This document shows, in pieces, positions 53,234-64,000 of a stretch of 64,000 bases of DNA. The stretch is taken from the NCBI GenBank assembly GCA_012295275.1, contig CM022670.1:36922189-36986188 (forward strand), given 5' to 3'. Within the stretch, counting starts at the first letter, position 1. The number at the start of each line of letters is the position of its first letter. The stretch comes from Chrysomallon squamiferum. Its lineage: Eukaryota; Mollusca; Gastropoda; Neomphalida; Peltospiridae. The notes beneath the pieces are model-generated. The model was not told the origin of the DNA. It saw only the letters and a list, made by a program, of their open reading frames with translations, and did not search any database. The position numbers and the translations under genes are program-made.

Positions 53234-53520
53234 ATGGCTTCTCTAAAGTTTGAGGTACAAGAACTTTTTATTTATCAAGCATACCTTCTTATGTTTTCCC
53301 CTCAAAAGAAAACGTTTTAATGATCTATTTGAAAGAACGTATTGTTGTTCCTATATATATATCTTAAACGCCGATTACCTGTTAATTGACTTTTTACTGG
53401 TTCTCAAAGATCCCCACTTATGATGTATACATTATAAAAAAAATATATATATAATAATAATAAATAAAAAACAAACAAACAATAAAATAATTAAAATAAT
53501 AAAAATAAAGAAAAAAATGA

Positions 53521-53553
<33 letters not shown>

Positions 53554-56492
53554 GTGTAAATACATTTACACTTCGATGTTCGAGTCATAAACTTTATCCA
53601 ACACCAAGTTAAAAAAAGAAAGAAAAAAGTGTTGCATGTAAACCTTAAGGCTAAACAAGTTAATAAATTTTGGTTGTAAAAGGAAACTAATAGGAATTAA
53701 ATACATAAAACTAAAAGTTCAAGACGTAGTGAATCAAAGGTTTCAGTGTATAATGCATTTCATTTGACAGTAGGCTGCTGTGTGAATAAAAGTTTTATAC
53801 TGAATAGTAAATTTTCTTTATTTGATTTTTTTCTTTTAATCATAAAATTGGTTTCACATGCATTTAAAAGAAGAAGAAAAATTAACAATAACAAAATTCA
53901 ACAACAAAAAAACAACAAAAATAAATCAACACAAAACAAAATCATAAAAATAAAAATAAATGATGAGTAAAAAGAATAATGGGTTGTTGAAAATATGCAG
54001 TCTTTAAGAAAGTCCATCAAAAAAAAAAAAAAAAAAAAAAAAAATCCATAAATCAGCTAAACCAAACATGGCTTTCTAGAAATGTATTCATGTTAATTAT
54101 ACATTTCCCTCTTTTTGCTGTATATGTGATTAAATATATTCTTTTTTTAATCCTTATTTTTGAGGTTTGTAAATAATTTTGTTGGGACTAGGTTTAAGTT
54201 CACAAAATATTGTTTTTAAATATTATATTCAATGAGCTGATGACCTAGGGTTTTTGTTATCATTTATGTTTTTGTAAGTTGATTGAAGTTTGACATACTG
54301 CCCATGAAGCAATTTTCTCAATTTAATCAATCTCTTTGTTCTGATCCAATAAAAAAAAAATTTCCAACATTAAACAAAACAACAATAAACAATACAATTT
54401 GGCTGATTTTATAGGCCATTTCAAGAAATACATTAAAATATAAATATGTGCATGATAAACTGCTTTTAGTTTTAATGCAGATTTATGAGTTTATTCTTTT
54501 CAGCACTGTCTTATAATTGGAGGATGTGGATTCTTGGGTCAACACTTGTGTGAAGCTTTACTTGAAAAAGGTTACAAAGTTTCAGTCTTTGACATCCGCA
54601 AAAGTTTTGAAAATGAGAAAGTCAAATTTTATATTGGAAATTTGTGCATCAAGCAAGTATGTTTACATTTTCTTTAAATGTATAACATTTTTGTTAGCAT
54701 AGATTATTTGATGCTACTTTGGTGTGTGATCTATGCATCATGAAACTACTTTGGCATGTGATCTATAACTTAAAGGGCAATCTACAGTAAACAAAATATC
54801 TTGGAAATTTCTACACGATAAGAACATGATGAGAAAGAATAATTATATTTCTTTAACAGGAAATGTCAGTTTATGGCAGGCAGGCATGTAAAATAAAAAC
54901 AGATTTGACCTAGCTTGGATTGGAAATGGATTAAATAGGCAAACTTCATTTTTGAACAGATACATGGTTTGGTAGTTCGTCTGTATTTCATTCTGTGATT
55001 TTACTTGTTTGTTTACTTTTCAATTTCTAAAGAACCCTTAAGATATTGGCTAAAGATTTTTACAATGTGATCAGTGACAAGATAAAGGCAATTGCATTTT
55101 TATGAAGAAATGGCCTTGTAGATGAGGAAGAAATGGCCTTGTAGATGTGGAAGAAAATGTTGCATCATGTCAGAGAACCTTCCAATCACATGTTGATTAT
55201 TTCTGTTGGCTGCAGATGAGGAAGAATGCTGAAGAACTTTTTCTTGCATTTCTAGCAGATGTTTGCTCAATTCATCGATAAAATTATTCAATATTCATAC
55301 ACTTTTTAGCCCTTGTTCCTGTAACTTATATAATAAAAGGAAAATTTGTTTCATTTATGTTGTGAAAAATTGTAATGAAAAACCAAGAATAAACAAAATA
55401 ATAATTAAAATAAACACATAGATCACACACCACCAAAGAAAAATTTGCTCGGTGCAGATCAAAAGATAGAGTAGATCACATACCAAAGCAAGACCGATTA
55501 GTTTAAGTTTACATTTAATCCTTTATAAGAGTTATTTATTAGTACTAGTACAATTATTTTAAGAAACAAAAGATTTTAGTTCATGCAAAAAAGTTTTATT
55601 CAAGTTGAACAGAAAACGATGATATATAAAATTCTCAATAAAATACAAAAATAAAAAAATAAAGTGGTTTTAATTTTACTGAAAAATAATTATTGCAGTG
55701 CCTAATATACCATTTACAAAAATACCAAGTATTAACTTATGTCTTAATTTTGTGAATCAAATGAATATGTAAAGGGAGAAAAAACAAATTACCAAAAATG
55801 TTTGTATATTTCAGGATCTGCTTGAAGCTCTGGTAGGAGTAGACTGTGTCTTTCACTGTGCTACAGTTTCTCCTCTAAGCAACAACAAGGAACTATTCTT
55901 CAAGGTTAATTATGAAGGTACTAAAACTGTCATTGAAGCATGCAAGGAAGCAGGAGTGAAGGTAATATTCGAAGTTACTTGTTAAAATAAATAATGTCTC
56001 CTAAGTGTTAACCATTAATTAAAAGGAAAAGTGTTTGTGTTTAACAGCAATCGTTTTCTTTAAAACAAAATAATAAATTAAAAGGAAAGAGAAGTAAAAC
56101 TGAAGGAATAAAAAATTTAATCAGTACAAACATTCACAAGTTTATTTTGCCTTAAATAAAGTTTGGTGTTGTTTATGTTGTTTTTAATTTCTTTCTCAGC
56201 AATCCTTTTCATATAATATTAAGATTTTTAAAAACAAAAATATTTTTGTTAATAATTTTGTTTGATAATTAAATTAGGTTGTTTTTTGTGGTGGGTTTTT
56301 ATATTTTTATTATACATAGAATTTCCATCTTAATTTTAATAATGTAGCATTTTTTAATTTCAGAAATTTGTGCTAACAAGTAGTGCAAGTGTTGTGTATG
56401 AAGGTAAAGACCTCAGCAATGCCACTGAAGACCTTCCTTATGCAGTAAAACCACTTGATTATTATACTGAAACAAAGATACTGCAAGAAAAG
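53234..56492 (+). CDS. NSDHL: Sterol-4-alpha-carboxylate 3-dehydrogenase (NSDHL), N-terminal part
   Basis: Three exons are certain: 54504-54656, 55815-55961 and 56364-56492, all phase 0. A first exon 53234-53254 (MASLKFE, donor GTACAA) is in the right phase and follows a CCAAT box, but it is a guess. The sequence has the Rossmann dinucleotide motif GGCGFLG, the family segment [25 protein letters not shown], and the catalytic YTETK (YxxxK) of short-chain 3-beta-HSD enzymes. NSDHL oxidises and decarboxylates C4-carboxysterols with NAD at the ER and lipid droplets during sterol synthesis. About 150 of an expected 360-370 residues are present. The next exon, expected to contain a RPxGIFGP-like motif, is absent from the following 7.5 kb, so it lies beyond the window or the gene is truncated. 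Confidence 0.9.
53521..53545. repeat. T-run in proposed NSDHL intron 1
   Basis: About 25 T bases after an A-rich AAT/AAAC stretch. Confidence 0.85.
54714..55488. mobile_element. Element with paired subterminal repeats in inverted orientation
   Basis: At the left, two direct 21-bp copies, CTACTTTGGTGTGTGATCTAT (54714-54734) and a variant with CA in place of TG (54746-54766), lie 32 bp apart. At the right, two copies of the same motif lie in reverse complement (55418-55438 and 55472-55488). Inside is a 23-bp tandem duplication (55104-55149). The symmetry suggests a non-autonomous DNA transposon or foldback element inside an NSDHL intron. Ends and target duplication are not defined. Confidence 0.6.
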
Positions 56493-56794
56493 GTAAGGCT
56501 GAAATTAACTTTTTGTGACGTGAATTTGTGTTCATATTTTTATTTTTTAATTCTTAATTTTGTAATTATTTTTGTTATTTATGCAAGAAAATAATTAATT
56601 TCCTAACAAAATAACTTTTCAAGAAATGGAACTATTGACCTGAACAACATTATTCACTGAAAAAGATTTGTTTTTTCTATGAACAATTTCTGCTGTATTT
56701 TTCTTGTTAAAGGAAACAGAAAAGGTAAATAATTTTTTGTTTTTCTCAATAAAACTCAATATTACTTTCCTAAAGATATCTTGAAGTCTCTCAT

Positions 56795-57905
56795 TAATTT
56801 AGGAAGCAGACTGAAAGGTGATTAAAAACATGACCTAACCTGGATTATATACAGGTCAGCTTGTAAGACTTACTTACAAATGCTGGATTCTGTACACAAC
56901 TAGGGTCTTAGATTTTGTCTTGAAGCATTTAAAACTTCACCTGTAGAGAGTTTGTACATTGATACACACTAACCTATTTACTTAGCTATATCTCTGCAGT
57001 AGTACTTTTGGCCTTCCTATAAGGCAGTTTTATCTGCTTTCAGCATTGATTTCTCTGACATTCTGGAAACACATTCATATTTTGTTTTACCATCTTGGTG
57101 TATCAAACCACTGAAGATTGTGCCAATTTTGTGCAAAAAAAGATTGAATAGATGCATCTACATACCAGCAACTTTCCATGAAAATTTGAGACAGGTACTG
57201 TGACTTCATTTCTGTTTATTCAGATGAATCATAGGATGGGAATTCCATGTCATGTGCAATAGTTTTTCATTCAGACACTGAAATTTCCATGAGAGCATCT
57301 GTATTCACTGACAAGTTAAATCTTTTAAATCCTGAAACAAATAAAAAAGGCATCCTTTTTTTCCCACTCACTTTTCTCTCTAATATCACCAAGCTTTACA
57401 ACATATACAAAAATTTTACTTGAATAAAGAGATTATTTTTTGTTGGGTACCAGGTCATGTTCGCATAATGGGTGATGAAGTCTGCTTTGGATTTTCAATG
57501 TGCTGAAGTTGGTGTTCCTTTTACTGATTTTAAGCATCTTATGAGCCAGTATCACTGAAATTGTCTTGTGTTGTGCCTGCATCAGTCATATTCATTTGAG
57601 TCATTCACATATTTCAATGAAAGATCTTCCACCTCAGTGTGGGCATGTCAGTGTATTTTGACAGTTTGTCATATTTTGTTTGAATGTTTAAATTCCACGC
57701 AATTTTTTTTACTTTAAAGAAAACATTTTTTTTGTGTGCTATATTTCAATTAAATATGATACATGTATTTATAAACTTTTGAAATATTTATAATATTTCA
57801 TGAATATTTCAGATTTTCATACCTGTGGCACCCAGTAGCTAATCTGTATTCTGTTTTCTATGCTCGGATCCCATTAAACATTCATTTATTCTTTTTTATT
57901 CTTAA
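56795..57905 (+). pseudogene. Non-LTR retrotransposon ORF2 remnant (RT end, RNase H, 3' tail)
   Basis: Translated across several frames, the stretch shows the end of a reverse transcriptase (LDSVHN and AFKTSPVESLY, about 56880-56960), then an RNase H piece with WVPGHV near 57447, then a cysteine/histidine motif with LTVCHILFECL near 57656. Stops and frameshifts interrupt it, so it is dead. The order matches I/Jockey-like elements with an RNase H domain. The tail ends about 57905 in CATTCATTTATTC-type repeats. It is 5'-truncated, as is usual for such insertions, and lies in the intron after the last visible NSDHL exon. Confidence 0.65.
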
Positions 57906-60900
57906 CAAATTACTAAAATTGAAATAAATCATGAAAAATATTTAAAAGTCAGTTTTTTAATTTCATTTTTGTCCTGCAATAAAAATTACCCATAATTAAC
58001 TGCCATATTTTTCAAGAATGTATCATATTTTTAGCAATAATTTTCTCTTGAATGATCTTCTTGAGTGTTAAAAAAGAAATAGGGGGAAAAAAAGTAACAT
58101 GCTAAAATGTTGCTTGATATAGATAATGGCACCCATAATTTAATCTTGGAACAATAACTGTCAGTTCTTTATATTTTTTATTTTTTTTTACTTATGGTTT
58201 ATAAATTATAGGTTTTTTTACCATAAGAAAGTCACAAATGTGTAAACAAATTTTTTTATCTCTATTCCACCAAAAGTTATGGCTTATAATTTTCTCCAGT
58301 TGTTCAGCAAAAAAACCCACAAAAAAACAAAAACAAACAAAACAACAGTTGGAGAAAATGCTGGTTTTTGCAAGCTCACGTCTTTTCACAGATTTATACC
58401 CAGAAGCATAAAAATGCACCAATTTCAAGCATGTAACATATAGATAGTGTTTAATTTATTCCAGATTCATCCTTTGCTCACCAAAATTGACTTTTAAGCC
58501 TCCAAATTATACTTGATTGGGGATTTTCTTTTTTGTGAAAAGATGGAGAATTTTCAGTTCTGAAGCTCGTTTTCTAAGATTCCAGAACAAAATTTTGTTT
58601 GATTTTAAAAAAATGAAAATATTGTTTTGAAGGGAAATCCATGTTCTTTCAGATTAGATGAATTTTAAGCCTTTTTAAATAAATGGGGAAAATGCTGGAA
58701 GATAAAAACAAAATCATCCAGTATCAATTATTTTGTCTTTGGGGATTAAGGAAGATGTGAATTAATTGAGGAGAGAAAGGTAGAGCTTGGGGCAACAGCA
58801 GTAGCTATATCTGTTGACAATGTTTCAATGCTCTTTTGAAGAAAAGTATTGCTAAGCCAGAAAAAGATAACAGTTCTCAACTGTTTCAGGCCTTGCAGGC
58901 AGCTGTGCAGTGCAGACACCATTACCCATTTGATATCATAACAGTTATTAAGTGAAAATGCTATGTGAAAAATGACAAAATTTGAATAAATAAAATTATT
59001 TATTATTTATTTTTGACACAGCCATTTAGAAAATGTATATAAAATATTTACTTTTTCAGATACATGTTTCAGGTTTTTTGCAGAAGGAAGTGCATATACA
59101 CAGATAACATAATAATGACATCACCACTATAATAAGTGGTAATATATTATAGAGTTTATTTTTTTTTTAATCACGTACCATTTTTACAGTTTATTATTCC
59201 AAATCTGGAATATATATATATTTATAAACAAACACTACAAAGTGACAGAAAGAAAACCTTGAAAAAAAATAACTATTCTTTTCATATAATCTTTATATAA
59301 CTTTTCTATGGTTTGAAAATATTAAAGTAATTATTTGACATAAAGAAATAAACTAGTACTAGTTTTTATGGTAACAGAAGGGATTATTCCTATCAAGTTC
59401 CAATTTTGTAACATAAACAAATTATTATTATTTTTATTTTTGCCACACATTTATCCTTAAATAAAAAAATAAAATTGAAAATGTAATGATTTCATTATAA
59501 TAGCATGCAGTCAAGGAATAACTTTGTTGTTTGGAAATAGCTGATATTATAGTTAAACTATTACAAATTGGCTTCATGCCTAAATAGCCATATCCTATAC
59601 AGCATATACAAGATGTTATCATACAAAATAAATTGATCACAGAATGATCAATATTCTTTCTTATCAAATGTTAGACAGGATTTCTAATCGGTTTGTTTGA
59701 ATCTGAGTATATTCACTTTCTTAATGGAGTACATTACAATAAAGTTTGACTATTAATACGTTACTGATGAGTGTTGTAAAGTGCTTTGTTTATCAGACAA
59801 TATTCAGCCAGTCAGGTTAATCATCAGAAAGTAATTTGTTTCAAATTTAAAAACACTTTGTTGAATACTTCCTATGTTTTGTTTAATCTCAATTAGATGA
59901 ATATAGGTATAGAAACAATATCTGTATATTATATTAATCTGAACAAGATAAAGACAGGAAAAAGGAAGAAAAAAAAAAAAAAGAAGTTAAAATTATATAT
60001 GTAATTTAAGAGGAAAACTCATTTGAATAGCAATAAAGAAAGAAATTGACAGAGAAATTTAAATTACTTAATTTTTTCTTTAATTTTTTTTAAATAACAG
60101 GTTATTTATTTTAGAAGTGTATTTTATATAAGAAATTATTTAGATATAATTATATATGTGGCTTACTTCCCACTTCTAGAATGCAAACAATAAATACCTG
60201 TTCTTCTCACCACTGGAACATCAAAGAAGCATAATAATAAATTAATATATAAATATTTTTTTATGTTTTTTTTTTTATTTCTTTAAATATACAGCAAAGT
60301 TCAAAGGGGCAATCCATTAGGTTCTGACAGTGTGCATTCTTTATGATCTAATGCCTTTTAATATCCTTTTATCTAAAGGTTAACACACTGTAAGTCATAA
60401 AATCGTCTCGGTAGTGTTTTTATGCACAGACACTTAATAATCCCACTTAAGATACCATTCAAGAGAACCTTACCTAAGTTTGATTATGTATAGAAAGCTG
60501 ACTAACGCTGATAAATTGGTAAATAAAACTGTATTTAAATAACTAAAATCTTGATAATTAATCTGGAATTGTGACACATGTGATATGTCTGAATTGTGTT
60601 TACTTCACTTGTCAAAACAAATGACATCAACAGACAATATATTTACAACTTACAGACCAACCAGGCACTTTTTAATCTACCTAATTCTAGGTTCTGGACA
60701 GTGCATATTTATTAATCGTCTGTGCTGTTTATAAAAGCTTTTGATAAAATGAAAAGATTGTTCCTGATCAACATAGGATTTTGTCCCCATCCTAGATTAT
60801 TGAGATACCAGCATGTCAGCATAAATATTTTTTCTAAATTATTCAAACACACCTCAAATACTTAACCATTATACCTTTTAGAAAACACAATCAGAATTCT

Positions 60901-61806
60901 GGTTTGTTTTCACCATGAAAGTACTGGTAAACCCTATGACGTCAAGTTATGGAATGTTAAATCATAAAGAAAAAGAAAACAAAATTTCAGTTAATATCAG
61001 TAATTTGTTCAGTTTTAAAACAAATTTGTTTGATCAGAGAATTGCTACACAGTGCATCTTCAGTGATTGTCTTGCATATTTATATAGATATATATCTTTT
61101 TTATTCCATTATGCTTAACATACCTAACTTTTATAATATGCTTGTCACTGATTGTGGTCAAATACTCACTTGCTACTTAGCATATATAACAAACATCACA
61201 TGAAAACATTAAATTAGTTTTTCAGTATTTTGCAAATCTTATGGAAATATTAAGATCCTCAAAGAATAATTAAATAAAAATCTTCGTAAAATATTTCTGA
61301 AAGAAAAATAAATTTTTTATTTTATTTTTATTTATTTATTTTTTTGGTTAATTACTATTTTATAATCATTTTCAGTTTTTCCTGTTTTATACTTAAAAGG
61401 AGTTAATATTTCATATTTTATTTATTGTTGTAGATGAAAGCAATTACTAATCACTGAAGATTGATTTCACTACTTTTCTTGTCTGTTCAAATGTCTCAAA
61501 TATATCTACCATAGTTCATCATTAAAGTTTAAAATTGTACAGATTTTTAAATATAATATGTCAGAGGTGGTTCTTTAAGTGGGTTTAATTTATCAGTGAG
61601 TACCAATAGAATACTTGTCTGGACAAGTACATCCATCATGGTCATTGTTATAGCTTTATTCTGATTGGGCAAGTTTGAAATAAATATTATTAGTTTACTT
61701 AGCAACAAACGATAGTCCATTAAATGGGTGTATTGTTTAACATATTTATACATCACACTACTTGACTACTGTTATTTAAGCCATACTGTACTGGGCTCAA
61801 ATTTTT
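57906..61806. other. Long intronic stretch of NSDHL before the LRR gene
   Basis: AT-rich with no convincing exon of NSDHL or another gene on either strand. A weak inverted repeat pairs 58191-58198 with sequence near 58220. The less A/T-biased part 60290-60480 might be an old repeat. Nothing else is recognised. Confidence 0.4.
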
Positions 61807-61814
61807 TATATAAA
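61807..61814 (+). promoter_or_regulatory. TATA box of the LRR-Ig gene
   Basis: TATATAAA, 71 bp before the start codon, a spacing that allows a short leader. AT-rich DNA makes chance matches common. Confidence 0.35.
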
Positions 61815-61884
61815 ATAAAAAGCGAAATAAAAGAAATAATCATTACTTGAAAAGACGTGCAGTTGTTGAAAGATTTCAAACAGA

Positions 61885-63189
61885 ATGGAACTTTTTTCAA
61901 ATTCTTGTAATTTGAAATTACAGATAATTATTGGTTTATTTGTTCTCCAGAATATGGTAAATAAATCGGTAGCATCATCAGACTGTAGTCCTATTGTGAA
62001 CACTATTGATCGGATCAGATGCACTGGGCCGAATCTGAAAAACATTACAAGAAATGCTAAAGCACTGATTGTAAATGGAATACCATCTAATCCCATTCGT
62101 CTTAACAAAATTAACAGAAGTATCTTCACAGGCCTCAATTTAACTGAAATATTTATTAGTTTCACAGATTTAACAGATGTAGACGAAGATTCATTTCAGG
62201 ATTTAAAACAGCTCAGAAGAGTTGTTTTGAAAAACAATCAGATTGGAAAAATACACAAAGGAACATTTCATGGTTTGAAATTTCTAGAAATGATAGATCT
62301 TTCTGGTAATGAGTATTGCCATATAGAATCTGGAGCCTTCTCAGGATTGAATTCTTTGAGGCATTTGTATTTGGGAAACATGAAACTGGGATCACTCGAT
62401 GAATCTTCATTTCAAGGTTTGAATTCACTTATTGATTTTGATTTACATGGTAATAATTTACAACATCTAACAAACAGTATCATCTCCAGTTTTCCTAAAT
62501 TACAATCACTGGACCTGACATCAAATAATTTGAAAACTCTTTCTAAAGACTTAAAGCCAGCTTTGACTAGACTACGTCATGTCTCACTGTCAGATAACCC
62601 ATGGCAGTGTAACTGTGATTTAGAATGGATGAAGAATTCTACCAATTTGACTGTTACTGAGAACAGACAGCATTATTTTGATATGATCATTTGTTACGGA
62701 CCATCCTCTCTTCGGTATCGCCCTCTGATTGATGTACCTAGATCGGAAATGCCTTGCATTCCACCAAAGATAATACAGTGTGGAGGACCTTATGAAGTGA
62801 CCGAAGGAAGAAATCTTAGATTACATTGTGAAGCAAAAGGAGATCCATTTCCTGACTTCATCTGGAAGTCTCCTTCTGGTTTGAGCATTAACAGCAACAA
62901 ACAAACAGACAGATATGTAACTATGGACAATGGAACATTGCTTATATTGGCTGTAAATTTGCATGTAAATGGTCATTGGACAGTTCTGGCTCATAATAAT
63001 GCAGGAAATGACAGTTCCAGCTTTGAAGTTCATGTACAAAAAAAGAACAACAAAAACAATGAAATTTATCTGATTGCTGGAGGTGTTGGGGCAGGTACTT
63101 TGCTTACTGCAGTTACCATTATAGTATGTTGTTTTTATCACGGAAGTAAAAATAAAATTAGTCCTAGAAATAACAACAATAAGAAGTGA
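61885..63189 (+). CDS. LRR-Ig single-pass transmembrane protein, intronless
   Basis: A single open frame of 434 residues. A hydrophobic N-terminal segment (about 11-30) looks like a signal peptide or anchor. Six to seven leucine-rich repeats (about 84-235) follow, capped by an LRRCT motif NPWQCNCDLEWM with cysteines at 242, 244, 270 and 291. An Ig-like domain (about 294-385), one membrane segment (about 394-418) and a short basic, Asn-rich tail complete it. The order matches the LRRIG group (kekkon, AMIGO, LRIT, LINGO types), which act in adhesion, axon guidance or receptor modulation; I cannot choose among them. The Ig domain has Cys315 and Trp327, but Val367 stands where the second cysteine belongs. 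The gene lies on the same strand as NSDHL and probably inside its intron. The lack of introns may reflect retroposition. Confidence 0.9.
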   Translation: MELFSNSCNLKLQIIIGLFVLQNMVNKSVASSDCSPIVNTIDRIRCTGPNLKNITRNAKALIVNGIPSNPIRLNKINRSIFTGLNLTEIFISFTDLTDVDEDSFQDLKQLRRVVLKNNQIGKIHKGTFHGLKFLEMIDLSGNEYCHIESGAFSGLNSLRHLYLGNMKLGSLDESSFQGLNSLIDFDLHGNNLQHLTNSIISSFPKLQSLDLTSNNLKTLSKDLKPALTRLRHVSLSDNPWQCNCDLEWMKNSTNLTVTENRQHYFDMIICYGPSSLRYRPLIDVPRSEMPCIPPKIIQCGGPYEVTEGRNLRLHCEAKGDPFPDFIWKSPSGLSINSNKQTDRYVTMDNGTLLILAVNLHVNGHWTVLAHNNAGNDSSSFEVHVQKKNNKNNEIYLIAGGVGAGTLLTAVTIIVCCFYHGSKNKISPRNNNNKK

Positions 63190-64000
63190 ATACTTATTAA
63201 CTATCATGTTTCACAACATTTTTACTTTGATTTAGTATGTTAATTGAATTAATAATTTAAAAAGCAATTTTAAAAACATTCTGTAAATCCTAATTTCAGA
63301 AGTTTATGTTTTTTATGATTGTTTTGAAAATAAGAAATTACTTTTTCTTCTTTTTCCTTTGTGGTTTAATTTACTATTGCAATATTTTATATTACATTTA
63401 TTACTTAATTCTAGAAGAGATTATATTTAATAATATAAATAACAATGTATTGTTAATTCAGGAAGATCACACAAATTGAACAATTAGAGATTCATGAATA
63501 AAAATATTCAAAAATATTGTATGTCATAAATAAAGCTAGTGTGATAACACTTTGTCTTTCAACCTGGTTTAATAATTATTAGAAAACTTGTATTTTTAAT
63601 GCTATTTCAGTTATTGAAATTAAAACCAGTTTACAAGTATTTAAAAGTAATTTTCTAAATGGCATGTAATGAAAGTTAAGACATTTTAAAATATTTGAAA
63701 ATGCTTTAAAAAAAAAAAATTAGATTTAAACACTTCATTATTAAAATGTTTATATTTTTTAAGTAAGTACACACAAATTACAAATATAGTAAAAACACTT
63801 AATGTATTGCTGAATTAAATGGTTTTTAATTTTTTTTTTTTTCATAAATTATTATTGTTTTATTGTTTTTCCTTGGATACAGTAAATGCCAATATAAATT
63901 ATTTTGTTTTTGATTTGGTTTTGAAGTATTCTCTGATTCATTACAATGTATAATCTTGTTGAATCTTGTTTTAAAAAAAAAAAAAAAATTAAATTTAAAA
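63190..64000. other. 3' region of the LRR-Ig gene and window end
   Basis: AATAAA at 63529-63534 is a plausible poly(A) signal 340 bp past the stop. The remaining sequence is AT-rich without coding signal and is probably NSDHL intron. Confidence 0.45.

Noticed and set aside
61806-62165. 119-codon minus-strand frame over the LRR gene start
   Set aside because: Antisense shadow of the LRR-Ig coding frame with no recognisable domain.
62821-63207. 128-codon minus-strand frame over the Ig and membrane part
   Set aside because: Antisense shadow of the LRR-Ig gene.

Overview
The window is eukaryotic nuclear DNA from an invertebrate, most likely a mollusc. It is strongly AT-rich and crowded with simple repeats, and its genes are split by GT-AG introns. 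The protein repertoire is animal: kelch-like, sarcoglycan, oligosaccharyltransferase subunit, C2H2 zinc finger, centrin, sterol dehydrogenase and LRR-Ig receptor. The mollusc assignment is inference. It rests on the look of the proteins and on a decayed tRNA-headed SINE near 51.7-51.9 kb that resembles repeats known to me from mollusc genomes. No database search was run.

Layout. 1-18.6 kb is a gene-poor, microsatellite-rich stretch with several islands of higher-complexity DNA; these carry a CTCF-type core (11221-11235), a CpG-dense palindrome (9050-9098) and a CRE/YY1-type cluster (13296-13313). 18.7-22.8 kb (+) holds a complete seven-coding-exon KLHL8-type BTB-BACK-Kelch gene. 27.0-30.1 kb (-) holds a complete gamma/delta/zeta-type sarcoglycan with seven coding exons and a probable 5' leader near 35.0-35.25 kb. 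37.5-41.5 kb (+) holds a complete eleven-exon TUSC3/MAGT1 gene. 44.6-46.9 kb (-) holds an intronless nine-finger C2H2 protein with two AT-hooks, interrupted by a one-base frameshift. 49.1-51.5 kb (-) holds a complete five-exon centrin. 53.2-56.5 kb (+) holds the N-terminal part of an NSDHL sterol dehydrogenase, whose remaining exons are not seen in the window. 61.9-63.2 kb (+) holds a single-exon LRR-Ig transmembrane protein that probably lies inside the next NSDHL intron.

Mobile DNA. Two copies of one TA-flanked terminal-inverted-repeat element (26589-26876 and 52775-53116) differ largely by CpG decay. A non-LTR retrotransposon remnant (about 56.8-57.9 kb) and a 775-bp element with paired inverted 21-bp repeats (54714-55488) lie in NSDHL introns.

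The genes do not form an obvious pathway: Cul3-type ubiquitin adaptor, muscle/membrane complex, N-glycosylation, transcription, centriole, sterol synthesis and cell-surface recognition. Neighbours are arranged convergently (KLHL8/sarcoglycan, TUSC3/ZNF) and divergently (sarcoglycan/TUSC3, centrin/NSDHL). I found no clearly new multi-gene system. The items most worth a second look are the ZNF frameshift, the duplicated splice acceptor in TUSC3, the Ig domain without its second cysteine, and the inverted-repeat elements.
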